64,000 nt of DNA from Capra hircus (lineage: Eukaryota; Chordata; Mammalia; Artiodactyla; Bovidae): NCBI RefSeq assembly GCF_001704415.2, contig NC_030822.1, forward strand, positions 57,095,345-57,159,344, written 5' to 3'. This document shows, piece after piece, positions 47,645 through 59,400 of this stretch (its first letter is position 1; every line of letters starts with the position of its first letter). Position numbers and translations under genes: made by a program. The notes under the pieces were generated by a model. That model did no database searches. It saw only the letters and a list, made by a program, of their open reading frames with translations, and was not told the origin of the DNA.

Positions 47645-50600
47645 CACCACCCTGGAGTAACAACATTTCCATTCTTGTAACTTCAAGTGGTCTTCATAGA
47701 ACCATTCGATTCCAGTTTCTTCAGCATTACTGGTTAGGGCATAGACTTGGATTACTGTGATATTGAATGGTTTGCCTTGGAAATGAACAGGGATCATTCT
47801 GTCATTTTTGAGATTGCACCCAAATACTGCAGTTTGTACTCTTTTGTTGACTATGAGGGCTCCTCCATTTATTCTAAGGGACTCTTGCCCACAGGAGTAG
47901 ATACAATGGTCATCTGAATTAAATCCGCCCATTCCAGTCCATTTTAGTTCACTGATTCCTTGTCAGTGTTCACTCTTGCCATCTCCTGTTTGACCACTTC
48001 TAATTTACCTTCATTCATGGACCTAACATTCTGGGTTCCTATGCAATATTGCTCTTTACAACATCGGACTTTACTTCCATCACCTGTCACATCCACACCT
48101 GGGTGTTGTTTTTGCTTTGGCTCCATCTCTTCATTCCTTCTGGAGTTATTTCTCCAATCTTTTCCAGTAGCCTATTGGGCATCCACCAGCCTGGGGAATT
48201 CATCTTTCAGTGTCCTTTTTGATTTTTCATACTCTTCATGGGATTCTCAAGGCAAGACTACTGAAGTGTTTTGCCATTCCCTTCTCCAGTGGACCACGTT
48301 TTGTCAGAACTCTCCACCATGACCCGTCCATCTTGGATGGCCCTACATGGCATGGCTCATGGTTTCATTGAGCTAGACAGGGCTGTGGTCCATGTGATCA
48401 GTTTGGTTAGTTTTCTATTATTGTGGTTTTCATTCTTTCTTCCCTCTGAAGGATAAGGATAAGAGGCTTATGGAAGCTTCCTGATGGGAGAGACTGACTG
48501 TGGGGGAAACTGGGTCTTGTTCTGATGGGTGGGGCCATGCTCAGTAACTCTTTAATCCAATTTTCTGTTGATGGGCAGGGCTGTGTTCCCTCCCTGCTGT
48601 TTGACCTGAGACCAAACTATGGTGAGGTAATGAGGATAATGGCGACCTCCTCCAGAAGGTCCCAAGCATGCACTGCTGCATTCAGGGCCCCTGACCCTGC
48701 AGCAGGCCACCGCTGGCCCATGCCTCAGCTGGAGACTCCTGGACACTCACAGGCAAATCTGGGTCAGTCTCTTGTGGGGGTCACAGCTCCTTTCCCCTTG
48801 GTCCCAGTGCACACAAGGTTTTGTTTGTGCCCTGCAAGAGTCTGTTTCCCCAGTCCTGTGTAAGTTCTGTAATCAAATCCCACTGGCCTCCAAAGTTAAA
48901 TACCCTGGGGGTTCTCAGTCCCTTTGCCAGATCCTAAGATTGGGAAATCTGTTGTGGGTCCTAGAACTTTCTTAACAGTGCAATGATTTCTTTGGTATAA
49001 TTGTTCTGCAGTTTGTGGGTCATCTGCTCTGCAGCTGTGTGGTGGGGTTAATGGCGACCTCCAAGAGGGCTTATGCCACAGGCTGTGTGACCAGGTAGCT
49101 GAACCCAGAGCCCCTGCCCCTGTGGCAGGCCACTGCTGACCCATACCTCCACAGGAGACTCAAACACAGGTCTGACTCAGTCTTTTGTGAATGATGTCCT
49201 TTTCATCATAGAGGAACAAAATGCAAAAGTAGGAAGTCAAGAGACATCTGGAGTAACAGGCAAATTTGGCCTTGGAGTACAAAATGAAGCAGGGCAAAGT
49301 CTAATAGAGTTTTCCTAAGAGAGAACACACTGGTCATAGAAACACCCTCTTCCAACAACACAAGAGAAGACTCTACACATGGACATCACCAGATGGTCAA
49401 TACTAAAATCAGATTGATTATATTATCTGCAGTCAAAGATGGAGAAGTTCTATACAGTCAGCAAAAACAAGACCAGGAGCTGACTGTGGCTCAGATCATG
49501 AACTCCTTATTGCCAAATTCAGACTTAAATTGAAGAAAGTAGGGAAAACCAGTAGGCCATTCAGGTCTGACCTAAATCAAATCCCTTATGATTATACAGT
49601 GGCAGTGACAAATAGACTCAAGGAACTAGATCTGATAGACAGAGTGCCTGAAGAACTGTGGATGGAGGTTCGTGACATTGTACAGGAGACAGGGATCAAG
49701 ACAATCCCCAAGAAAAAGAAATGCAAAAAGGCAAAATGGTTGTCTGACAAAGCCTTACAAATAGCTGAGAAAAGAAGAGATGCTAACGGCAAAGGAGAAA
49801 AGGAAAGATATACCCATTTGAATGCAGAGTTCCAAAGAATAGCAAGGAGAGATAAGAAAGCTTTCCTCAGTGGTCAATGAAAGAAATAGAGGATAACAGT
49901 AGAATGGGAAAGACTAGAGATCTCTTCAAGAAAATTAGATTAAAGGGAACGTTTCATGCAAAGATCAACACGATAAAGGACAGAAATGGCATAGACCTAA
50001 CAGAAGAGGAAGATATTAAGAAGAGGTGGCAAGAATACACTGAAGAACTGTACAAAAAAGATCTTCACAACCCAGATAATCACGATGATGTGATCACCAA
50101 CCTAGAGCCAGACATCCTGGAATGTGAAGTCAAGTGGGCCTTAGAAAGCATCACTACGAACAAAGCTAGTAGAGGTAATGGAATTTCAGTTGAGCTATTT
50201 CAAATCCTAAAAGATGATGCTATGAAAGTGCTGCACTCAATATACCAGCAAGCCTGGAAAACTCAGCAGTGGTCACAGGACTGGAAAAGTCAATTTTCAC
50301 TCCAATCCCAAAGAAGGACAATGCCAAAGAATGTTAAAACTACTGCACGATTACATTCATTTCACATGCTTGCAAAGTAATGCTCAAAATTCTCCAAGCC
50401 AGGCTTCAACAATATGTGAACCAAGAACTTCCATACATTCAAGCTGGTTTTAGAAAAGGCAGAGGAACCAGAGATCAAATTGCCGATGTCTGTTGGATCA
50501 TCAAAAAAGCAAGAGAGTTCCAGAAAACTACCTACTTCTGCTTTGTTGATTACACCAAAGGCTTTGACTGTGTAGATCACAACAAACTGTGGAAAATTCT

Positions 50601-51636
50601 TAAAGAGATAGGAATACCAGACCATCTTACCTGCTTCCTGAGAAATCTGTATGCAGGTCAAGAAGCAACAGTTAGAATCGGACATGAAACAACAGACTGG
50701 CTCAAAATCAGGAAAGGAGTATGTCAAGGCTCTATATTGTCAATCTGCTTATTTAACTTCTATGCAGAGTACATCATGAAAAATGCCAGGCTGGATGAAG
50801 TTCAAGCTGAAATCAAGATTGCTGGGAGAAATATCAATAACCTCAGATATGCAGATGACACCACCCTTACAGCAGAAAGTGTAGAACTAAAGAGCCTCTT
50901 GATTAAAGTGAGAGAGGAGAGTGAAAAAGTTGGCTTAAAATTCAACATTAAAAAAATTAAGATCATGTCATCTGGTCCCAACACGACAAATAGTTGGAGA
51001 AAGACTGGAAACAGTGACAGACTTCATTTTCTTGGGCTCCAAAATCACTGCAGATGTTGACTGCAGCCATGAAATTAAAAGACTCCTGCTCCTTGGAAGA
51101 AAAGCTGTGACCAACCTAGACAGCATATTAAAAGCGGAGACATTACTTTGCTGACAAAGGTCCATCTAGTCAAAGCTATGATTTTTCCAGTAATCATATA
51201 TGGATGTGAGTGCTGGACCATAAAGAAAGCTGAGTGCTGAAGAATTGATGCTTTTGAACTGTGGTGTTGGAGAAGACTCTTGAGAGTCCCTTGGACTGCA
51301 AGGAGATCCAACCAGTCCATCCTAAAGAAAATCAGTCCTGAATATTCATTGGAAGGACTGAAGTTGAGACTCCAATACTTTGGCCACCTGATGCAAAGAA
51401 CTGACACCTCATTGGAAAAGACCCTGATGCTGGGAAAGATTGAAGGCAGGAGGAGAAGGGGATGACAGAGGATGAGATGGTGGGATGACAGAGGATGAGA
51501 TGTTCAGGTGGCATCACTGACTCTATGAACGTGAGTTTGAGTAAACTCCAGGAGTTGGTGATGGATGGGGAGGCCTGGCCTACTGCAGTCCATGGGGTCC
51601 ACTCAGTCCACAACTGAGTGATTGAACTGACTGAAC
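47645..51636 (+). mobile_element. one BovB insertion with 5' inversion
   Basis: Two adjoining parts. 47645-49192 is antisense and holds the endonuclease start and the 5' region (minus frame with NKRVQTAVFGC, IPVHFQGKPFNITVIQVYAL). 49193-51636 is sense and runs from the endonuclease through RT to the 3' end. In element coordinates the inverted part stops just before the sense part begins (break after ...FYED, resumption at gatgtccttttcatcat), with little overlap, as expected from twin priming. Sense frames show RPFRSDLNQIPYDYT, FRKGRGTRDQIADVCW, CFVDYTKGFDCVDHNKLW and LRYADDTTLTAE. Broken by frameshifts at ~49877 and ~50380. Confidence 0.8.
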
Positions 51637-51639
51637 CTC

Positions 51640-52076
51640 AAGTATATTAATAGAAAGGGAGGATAATTTTATTTTGAGAGGATAATCTAGAGAAAATCTT
51701 ATAAAGTCATTTGAAGTCGTCTCAAGGAGACCTCCTCTCATGCTTTTATGATCAGCAAGAACCAGGATTGTAGGGTCTGTACATTGACATAATAATAGTA
51801 GCTGGTTTTCTCAACATGTTTGCAGGTTTGGGCTGATTCCTGACTCTTCCTGAAATCTAGAGAACAACTGGTTAACAAATTTCAAATAATTATCTTAAGT
51901 ACAAAGACTGCTATTAGGTTTTCTTCTATATTTCACATTTTCTCTAAACTTCTCTAAACTTTAATCATTTAGACTGCTCATTTCCAGGCCTTATATTTCC
52001 TAAAATTAAACTATGAATGATGACCTTTTGCTGTTCTGTCATCACACTCAGCACTAGAAACAATCCTTTAAATTTT
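51640..52076. other. intergenic DNA downstream of NXPE2
   Basis: No gene. A duplicated tctctaaact lies at ~51940-51960. Confidence 0.4.
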
Positions 52077-52323
52077 ATTTCCTCTTCACAGCAGAATTAT
52101 TCACAATATCCAAAAGATGGAAACAACCCAAATATCCCCACCAAAGATGCCTGGAAAGACAAAATGTGTATAGACATAATACAATGGAATTTTTCATATG
52201 CAAAAATGGAAGAAAATTCTGACACATGCTACAACATGTATGAAACTCAAAAGACATTATACTTAAAGAAATAAGCCAGTACAATGGAAAAATACTATAT
52301 AATTCCACTTATATGAGCTACCT

Positions 52324-52593
52324 GCTGCTGCTAAGTTACTTCAGTCGTGTCCAACTCTGTGCGACCCCATAACCGGCAGCCCACCAGGCTCCCCCGTCCC
52401 TGGGATTCTCCAGGCAAGAACACCGGAGTGGGTTGCCATTTCCTTCTCCAGTGCATGAAAGTGAAAAGTGAAAGTGAAGTCGCTCAATCATGTTGGACTC
52501 TTAGCGACCCCGTGGACTACAGCCTACCAGGCTCCTCTGCCCATGGGATTTTCCAGGCAAGAGTATTGGTGTGGGGTGCCATTTCCTTCTCCA
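52324..52593 (+). mobile_element. BOV-A2 SINE inside L1
   Basis: Full-length dimer flanked by near-identical 13-base repeats atatgagctacct / atatgcactacct (52311-52323, 52594-52606). Confidence 0.92.
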
Positions 52594-52819
52594 ATATGCA
52601 CTACCTAGAATGGTTTAATTCATAGAGACAGAAAGTAGAATGGTTGTTATCTGGGGGTAAGAGCAGTTGGGGAATTATTAATCAATGGATACAAAGTTTC
52701 TGTTTGGGATGATAAAAAATATCTGGGGATCATGATGGTGGTTGCACAATATTGTGAATGTAATTAATGCCACGGAATTGTACACATAAAATGGCTTCGG
52801 TTGTAAATTTTATGTTATG

Positions 52820-52825
52820 TTTATT
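52820..52825 (-). promoter_or_regulatory. candidate NXPE2 poly(A) signal AATAAA
   Basis: On the minus strand the first canonical AATAAA after the NXPE2 stop is here, about 130 nt downstream. It lies inside an L1 3'-UTR remnant that runs on the opposite strand, so if used it was recruited from a retroelement. The call rests on position and hexamer only. Confidence 0.35.
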
Positions 52826-52953
52826 TTAGCAGTAACTTTTCAATTTTGTTTCCTCCTACCTTGGATTGTATTAAACTATCCTTGCAGTATAAGTGAAGTC
52901 ATCTATATAGAATGGCTACAACTGGGTATTTTTGTTATTGCTATATTTTTCCT

Positions 52954-53489
52954 CTAGCAAATGTAGTTTAAGAACATGTTAATCTGATTTTCAATCACAT
53001 AATCAGGTGGATGGATATTATTGGTGCTATCAGCAATAGTCATGTCCCAGGCATCAATAATACCCACGTTGAGATCCATGAAAATATCCCTCATGATAAG
53101 ATTCTGAATATAACCGTGAAAATCACTGAACATCTCTGCATTATCAAACAGCCTCCTAGTGTTTTCAGTTTTCAGGATCACCTTGGTTTCTGGGCTTCGC
53201 AAGAATAGTCGTTCTATGGCCTTTTGAACATTGATGGCCCTACGGATAAAAATTTTTATGGGGAAGGGTCTCAAGTGCTGACCAAGAGTGATAACAATGG
53301 CAGTGTCCTTGTCTCCAGCTATCCGGTCAATTTCCCGTGGGATATAATTATCATCCTTTACCGAGAACAGACTTTGGGTAATAAATGGATGACCATGCTT
53401 TTTCCACTGAATCAAAGTATGTCTTTCAGCATCCAGAAGCACATGTGTTTTAAAGGGCCCAACTCCATGAAGATCAAAATATTTTAAGG
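52954..53489 (-). CDS. NXPE2: NXPE2 terminal coding exon: rest of PC-esterase domain
   Basis: Last coding exon, 536 nt, with an excellent acceptor (long pyrimidine tract, ccccatcag; AG at 53491-53490). It encodes LKYFDLHG, LDAERH, QWKKHGHPF, REIDRIAGDKDTAIVITLGQ, FRSP-type segments and the C-terminal IIDAWDMTIAD...HPPDYV...MFLNYIC, then TAG (52956-52954). The ending NYIC is the normal family C-terminus, so the gene is not truncated at this end. Confidence 0.88.
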
Positions 53490-56400
53490 CTGATGGGGGA
53501 AAAAAAATCGATAACTCTTTTAACAAAAGGAAAATAATGAAATAATTTTTAGATGCACATATTTATAATCTGACCAAGATCACTTCTAACTATAAAAACA
53601 TTGCTGCCTATGGGAAGAAGAGAACTTTACCAAATGCATTAAAATCTTAACAAAATTGTGAAATTATTACCACCATAGAGAAAGAGAAAGAAAATGTTGA
53701 TATTTGAGAGTGAAAAGATAAAATTTAACTTTTGATTCAAAGCCCAAATCCAAATATTTGACACGTTTTATAAAATAATTAACATTAGAAAAGGAAAATG
53801 AAGACTTCTATTATAAAAATAGCCTCTGAAGGCAACTATAATTTCAAAATAAAAATAAGACACATACTTTTTACCATTTTTGGTAAATATTGAATCCACT
53901 GACGCAGTGTTGAATCTCCCATTAGGTAAATAAGTTTTCTCTTCAAGCAGTCATTTATAGTTTTCGTTTCATTTAATTCTATCTGTTTACAAAATGCTGC
54001 AATCCACTTTCTTTTCACAGTATAACCACTGGGGAAAGGACTCTTCATGCCGAGCCGACATTTGGTTTCTATGTTCTTATTCTCTGGTGATAAAAATTCC
54101 CACAATTAGCAATTTTTATTATCACAAATTATTTCAAAGACAGTTTCCTCATTTTCTTCCTCTTTTTCCCCTTTTCCCTCCACCCTTCTCTATTGCTTTG
54201 TCTTCTTCCCAAATATTGACTAAACAAGATCATGTTAAAGCGATGACTTAAAACATCACTTTTGAATACTCTCAGTAATGAATGGTATTCCCTAGAATGG
54301 GGTTGAGGTTTCCCAGGTAGCTTAGTGGTAAAGAATCTGCCTGCAAGTGCAGGAGATACTAGAGATGCAGGTTTGACCCCTGGGGTGGGAAGATCCTCTT
54401 GAGTAGAAAATGGCAATCCACTCCAATATTCTTGCCTGGAAAATCCCATGGAGCGAGAAGCCTTGAGGGCTACAATCCATAGGGTTGCAAAGAGTTAGAC
54501 ATGACTGGATGACTGAGCATGCACATACACAGATTGGGGTTAGATTTTTCCCTTGTGAATTTTCATTGTTTCCCAGGGCTTCATGTTGTTCCTAAGGCCA
54601 TGCAGTTGTGAGACAGCTAGCCAAAACTGAGGGAGAAACACGTGGTGGTTAAAAGCAGGAATCAGTAGCCCAGCTGAATATCATTCCCATGACCCTGGCC
54701 AGGCAGGACTGGACATCTCTTCACGGAGAAAGTTTGAACACATTTACGAAATGATTACTGCTTGTTATTCTATATATATCAGAACCATGTTTTCTAGTTC
54801 ACAGGAAAACTCCTTCCATGTTTCTTCCTTGTGCCCAGAACTGAACTTAATATTCTGTGTGGTCTGATTAGTGCAGAAAAAGAGAAGAACAATATCTGCT
54901 TTTTCTGAATATTCCGCTTTGCAGTGCTTAGTCACTCAGTCATGTTCGACTCTGTCCTGTGTCAGGCTCCTCTGTCCATGGACGTTCTCCAGGCAAGGAT
55001 ACTGATGTGGGTTGCCATGCCCTCCTCCAGGGGATCTTCCCAACCCAGAGACTGAACCCAGGTCTCCTGCATTGCTGGTGGATTCTTTATCATCTGAGCC
55101 ACCAGAGAAGCCCGAATATTCCACTTTAAAAGTGGCCTAAGCTGAACTCACTGACTCATATCAAAATCTTTCCATCCATGTGTAACTGAGCCATTTTTAT
55201 CTTTTGCTGCTTTAAAACCAATCTTGGCGTACATCAACATGAATCAGCCACATCACAATATTGTAATTATCCTCCAACTAAAATAAATAAATAAGTTACA
55301 AAAAAAAATCTTCTCTGGTGGTCCAGTAGTTAAGAATCCATCTGCCAACGAAGGTGAAAATAGTTCAGTCTCTGGCCCAAGAAGATGCCACATGCCGTGG
55401 AGCACTAAGCCCAAGAGCCACAGCTACTGATTTCTTGGGCCTGTAGACTGTACTCTACAACAAGAGCAGCCACCGCAGTGAGAAGCCCACACACTGCAAG
55501 GAAGAGTAGCCCCTGTTCACCACAGCTAGAGAAAGCCCACGCGCAGCAACGCAGACCCAGTGCAGCCAATAAATAAAGAAATACATAATCTTTTTAAAGC
55601 CACATCTTTTTGTTATCTACCTACATTGCTCGGATTTGGGATATATGTTTAGGAACACACCATCTCATAAGACTTTACTAGAAATTACTATCTAGGCAAG
55701 AGGGAAACCAAACAGGGGTGTGACAAATTATTTGGCCTCAAGAGTCAAAGAACTTTCATTGATGTAAAAGTTATGTATGGATGATGGTTGCCGTGGGAGG
55801 GAAGCAATCTATCTTTCACCCATAGCCCGTGAGCTTTAGATCTGGGTTTCTCGTTTATTTATATCCCCACAGGGTTTAGCAAAGTTCCTTGCCTATAGTA
55901 GGTCCTCAATAAACATTTTCTGAATACATGAGAAAAGGGCAGTAGATAGATGTATACCCTATTGACTGTTAAAATGGAAGTAATTTGCTTCTTTGAAGTT
56001 CACTTTAATTTCAGTATAGCAGAAACATCACTTTGATAACTGAGATGGCTTTGAATTGACCACCGAAGTTTATGTGATAAAACTGAAAGAAATCCACAGG
56101 AATTTTCATTTATAGAACTTTAACTGAGATGGTTTGGCTGAAAGAGAGATTAGAAACCATCAAAGAAATTTCCAAGCTCTGTAGTCCATTTGAGACATTT
56201 TCACCAGTACCCAATTATTGGTTTTTCAGGAACAAATCCCAAGTTGAAATACAAATACAAATAACCTGTACATTTTGAGAGAAGGCAGCTGAAATGAACG
56301 GTTGCCTAGCCTTTTATAGCTGACTCAAGATGAAAATTGGTTTAAATTTATATGAAAATAATTTCCAAGAATAAAACCCCTTCTGCAAAGCCCAAGATGA

Positions 56401-59400
56401 TTAATACTATTTACCCCAGGAAATGAAAGATTGAAATGGTCAATGTTTAATAAATATCTCTTACAGTAAGGATGTCCATTAAATGGATAAATTTTGAACA
56501 CAATAGACTTACTGCCACATGCTGAGACCTTGATGGAGGCAAAATTCTTCATTATTTCAACCCCCACGTTGGACCTTCAAGAAACGAGAAAATAAATTAG
56601 CCTGATAACTGTCGAGACATTAAAGAAAGAACGAATCATGAGGGACTTAGAACGATCAAACCACTCTCAACTCTCTGTAAATACATTTTTTCTTTATTTT
56701 GATATATATTTAGATATTATACAGAAAGGAAACAGGCCAGGATTCTGTAAAACTGTTCTCCTGCTAATGATAGGAATCCAGAGATCCAGAGTGTCACTCA
56801 CCTTGTATACATTTTTTCTTTATTTTGATATATTTTAGATATTATACAGAAAGGAAACAGGTCAGAATTCTGTAAAACTGTTCTTCTGTTAATGATAGGA
56901 ATCCAGAGATCCAGAGAGTCACTCACCTTGTATGTGCAATTAATCAAGTATAAATCTCTTAGATTTTACCATCCAAATCATTTTTGACCACATTCTACCA
57001 CATTTAGCATGCATAGTAATTTAGTCCTTCATAGATATATATTTTCCTAGGCGAGTACTTCTCTAATACGAGTTTGCATCAGAATCATCTAGAGTGCTTG
57101 TTATAACTCAGATCACTGGGCTTCATCTTCAGAGCTTCTGATATAAGAGTTCTGCAAACTTGAAGAGATATCTGTAGTTCTGTGATCATAGCAGCATTAT
57201 TGGCAATAGCCATGATATGGGAACAACTAAGTGTCTATCAATGGGTAAATAGATAAAGAAAAATATGCTTTATATGTACAGTGGAATATTGCTCAGCCTT
57301 AAGAAAGTCCTGCCATTTGCAACAATATGGATGACTCTAGAGACCATTTTGCCAAATAAACTAAGCCAGATATGGAGAAGGAAATGGCAGCCCACTCCAG
57401 TATTCTTGCCTGGGAAATCTCATGGACAGAGGAGCCTGGTGGGCTATAGTCTATGGGGTCGCACAGAGTTGGACACGACTGAAGCAACGCAGCAGCAGCA
57501 GCAGCAGCAGCATGAACTCAGCTACACCTGTGAGCAGATTCATATCTCTACTTCCATGCATTGATGGGCAGGGGAGCGGGGAGGGGTGTGGGGTGAGGGA
57601 GGAAGGGATAAATGGTTTGAATAGAGCAGGGTATGGAGGAAGTAAATGTGTCTTTTGGGGAGTAAAATGGAGTCAGGGAGATTATTGTCATGAACATAGC
57701 TCACTTGAGAAGTATGATTAGACCCAAAATACAGATCTGCAGACCTGCCAGGCCCAGAACTTAGCATTCCTGAGAGCAGACAGGAGAATGTGCAAGGAGA
57801 GCTCCTCCATCCCAAACTGCAAGGAGGACCATTTTCTCAAGAGGGAGCAGATGTAGCGAATGGGAAATATGGAATCAGCACAGGTAATCTTTGTGCATAG
57901 AGTTGAGATGTGGTTTTGAGACCTTCAAGACAGGAAGGTCTCTATGCTTTTGTGATTATTTAGGCCTTTATGTCTCCATGATTATGTATCCTTTAGTTAT
58001 TAGCAAAATATTTATTTGAAAAACTCCAGCCTTTTTTGGCTGAGCTATAAGATCAATGGATTTTTTTCACATCTTGACCAGGAAAACAAAAAGAAGTAAA
58101 GGCGGCCTAGGTGTGGAAGGGAAATCTTATAGCCAGGTAGGGTCTGTTGTATCCTGCCCCTCCCCTTGTGTCATCATAATGTTTGAATTGGATTTGAACT
58201 TGAATTTCCAGGATATTATGCTATCCAACTTGCTTTTCTGAACATGTTTTAGAAAACCAAGGCCATTCTGCAGCAGCATTTACTATAGAACCACAACCCC
58301 TTAAAATAATCCATTAAATAGGTGGTCCGTAGTCAAATAATTTTGGGAAGTGTTTTGTGTTCTATCTGGCTTGAAGGAATAGATACTAAAGTTAATAGAT
58401 ATTCCAAGGCTCTACCTACTTGCTGGAACTCCTTTTTCCTTCATTCACTGCATTCCAGCCTCAATGGTCCCCTTCATGTTCCTGGAAGATTCCAGCACGC
58501 TGTTGCTTCAGGTTCTAGTCCCCTTCTTGAAATAGTGTTCCCCTTAAACACACGTGGCTCACTTCCTCACTTCATTCAGGTTGCTGTTCAAGTAACCCGT
58601 TCTCAGGTTGCTGCTCAAGATACTTACCTGACCATGCTTTTAAAATAACATTCACTATCACATTCAGATCTTATTCTGATGACTTTATGTTACAAATCTC
58701 TTTGTTGTCTTTCTACCCCAGCTCAGAATGTTAAATTCTCAACACCTAGAGCTATGTCTGGAGTATAGAAAGTGAGAACTATTTACAAATTGAATGAATG
58801 AATGTTGAAAAAATTTTGATTGGCCAAAAGGTTCGTTTGGGTTTTTCCATACGATGTTACAGAAAAACCCAAATGAACATTTTAGCCAACCCAATGGTCA
58901 CAGTTATTGGGTCACAGAGCTTACAGCTTGGCAGAGGATATAAAATGTTTATCTGAAATTTAATAGTGTAATGAGTATTTTGATTGGGGGAGAATAGAAT
59001 ACAATGGAAGAATATGGGACTAGCAGTTTACCCAAACAAAGTAAAAATGATGTTTAGATGCAGGCTTGTGAAATGCCAGAGGTGAGAGAGAGCAGCCCAC
59101 CAGGCTCCTCCATCCATGGGATTTTCCAGGCAGGAGTACTGGAGTAGGGTGCCACTGCTTCTCCATTTGTATAATTAAAGGAGCTCAATTTGAGTGACAG
59201 AGAGCAAGGTAGCTGAAAGGTGAGATAAGGGGCTTCAGAGAGAGACAAGCCCTTGTAAACATACTAAAGAGTTAAGATTTCATCCTTACAGGAATGGGAT
59301 CATATTAAGGATTTTAGGCAAGGAAAAGTAAAACACTGGTCTGAATGCAGTATGGATAGGAAGGAAAGCAGCCTGTGAGCAAGGAAACATCTCTGGAGAT

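Larger units (their letters stand above)
52077..52835 (+). mobile_element. old L1 3' UTR split by BOV-A2
   Basis: ttcacaatatccaaaagatg, gacacatgctacaacatgta, aataagccagtacaatgg on the left and cagaaagtagaatggttgtt, gtggttgcacaatattgtga, gaattgtacacataaaatgg on the right are consecutive L1 3'-UTR blocks. Split by the SINE at 52324-52593. It lies opposite the NXPE2 3' end. Confidence 0.8.
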
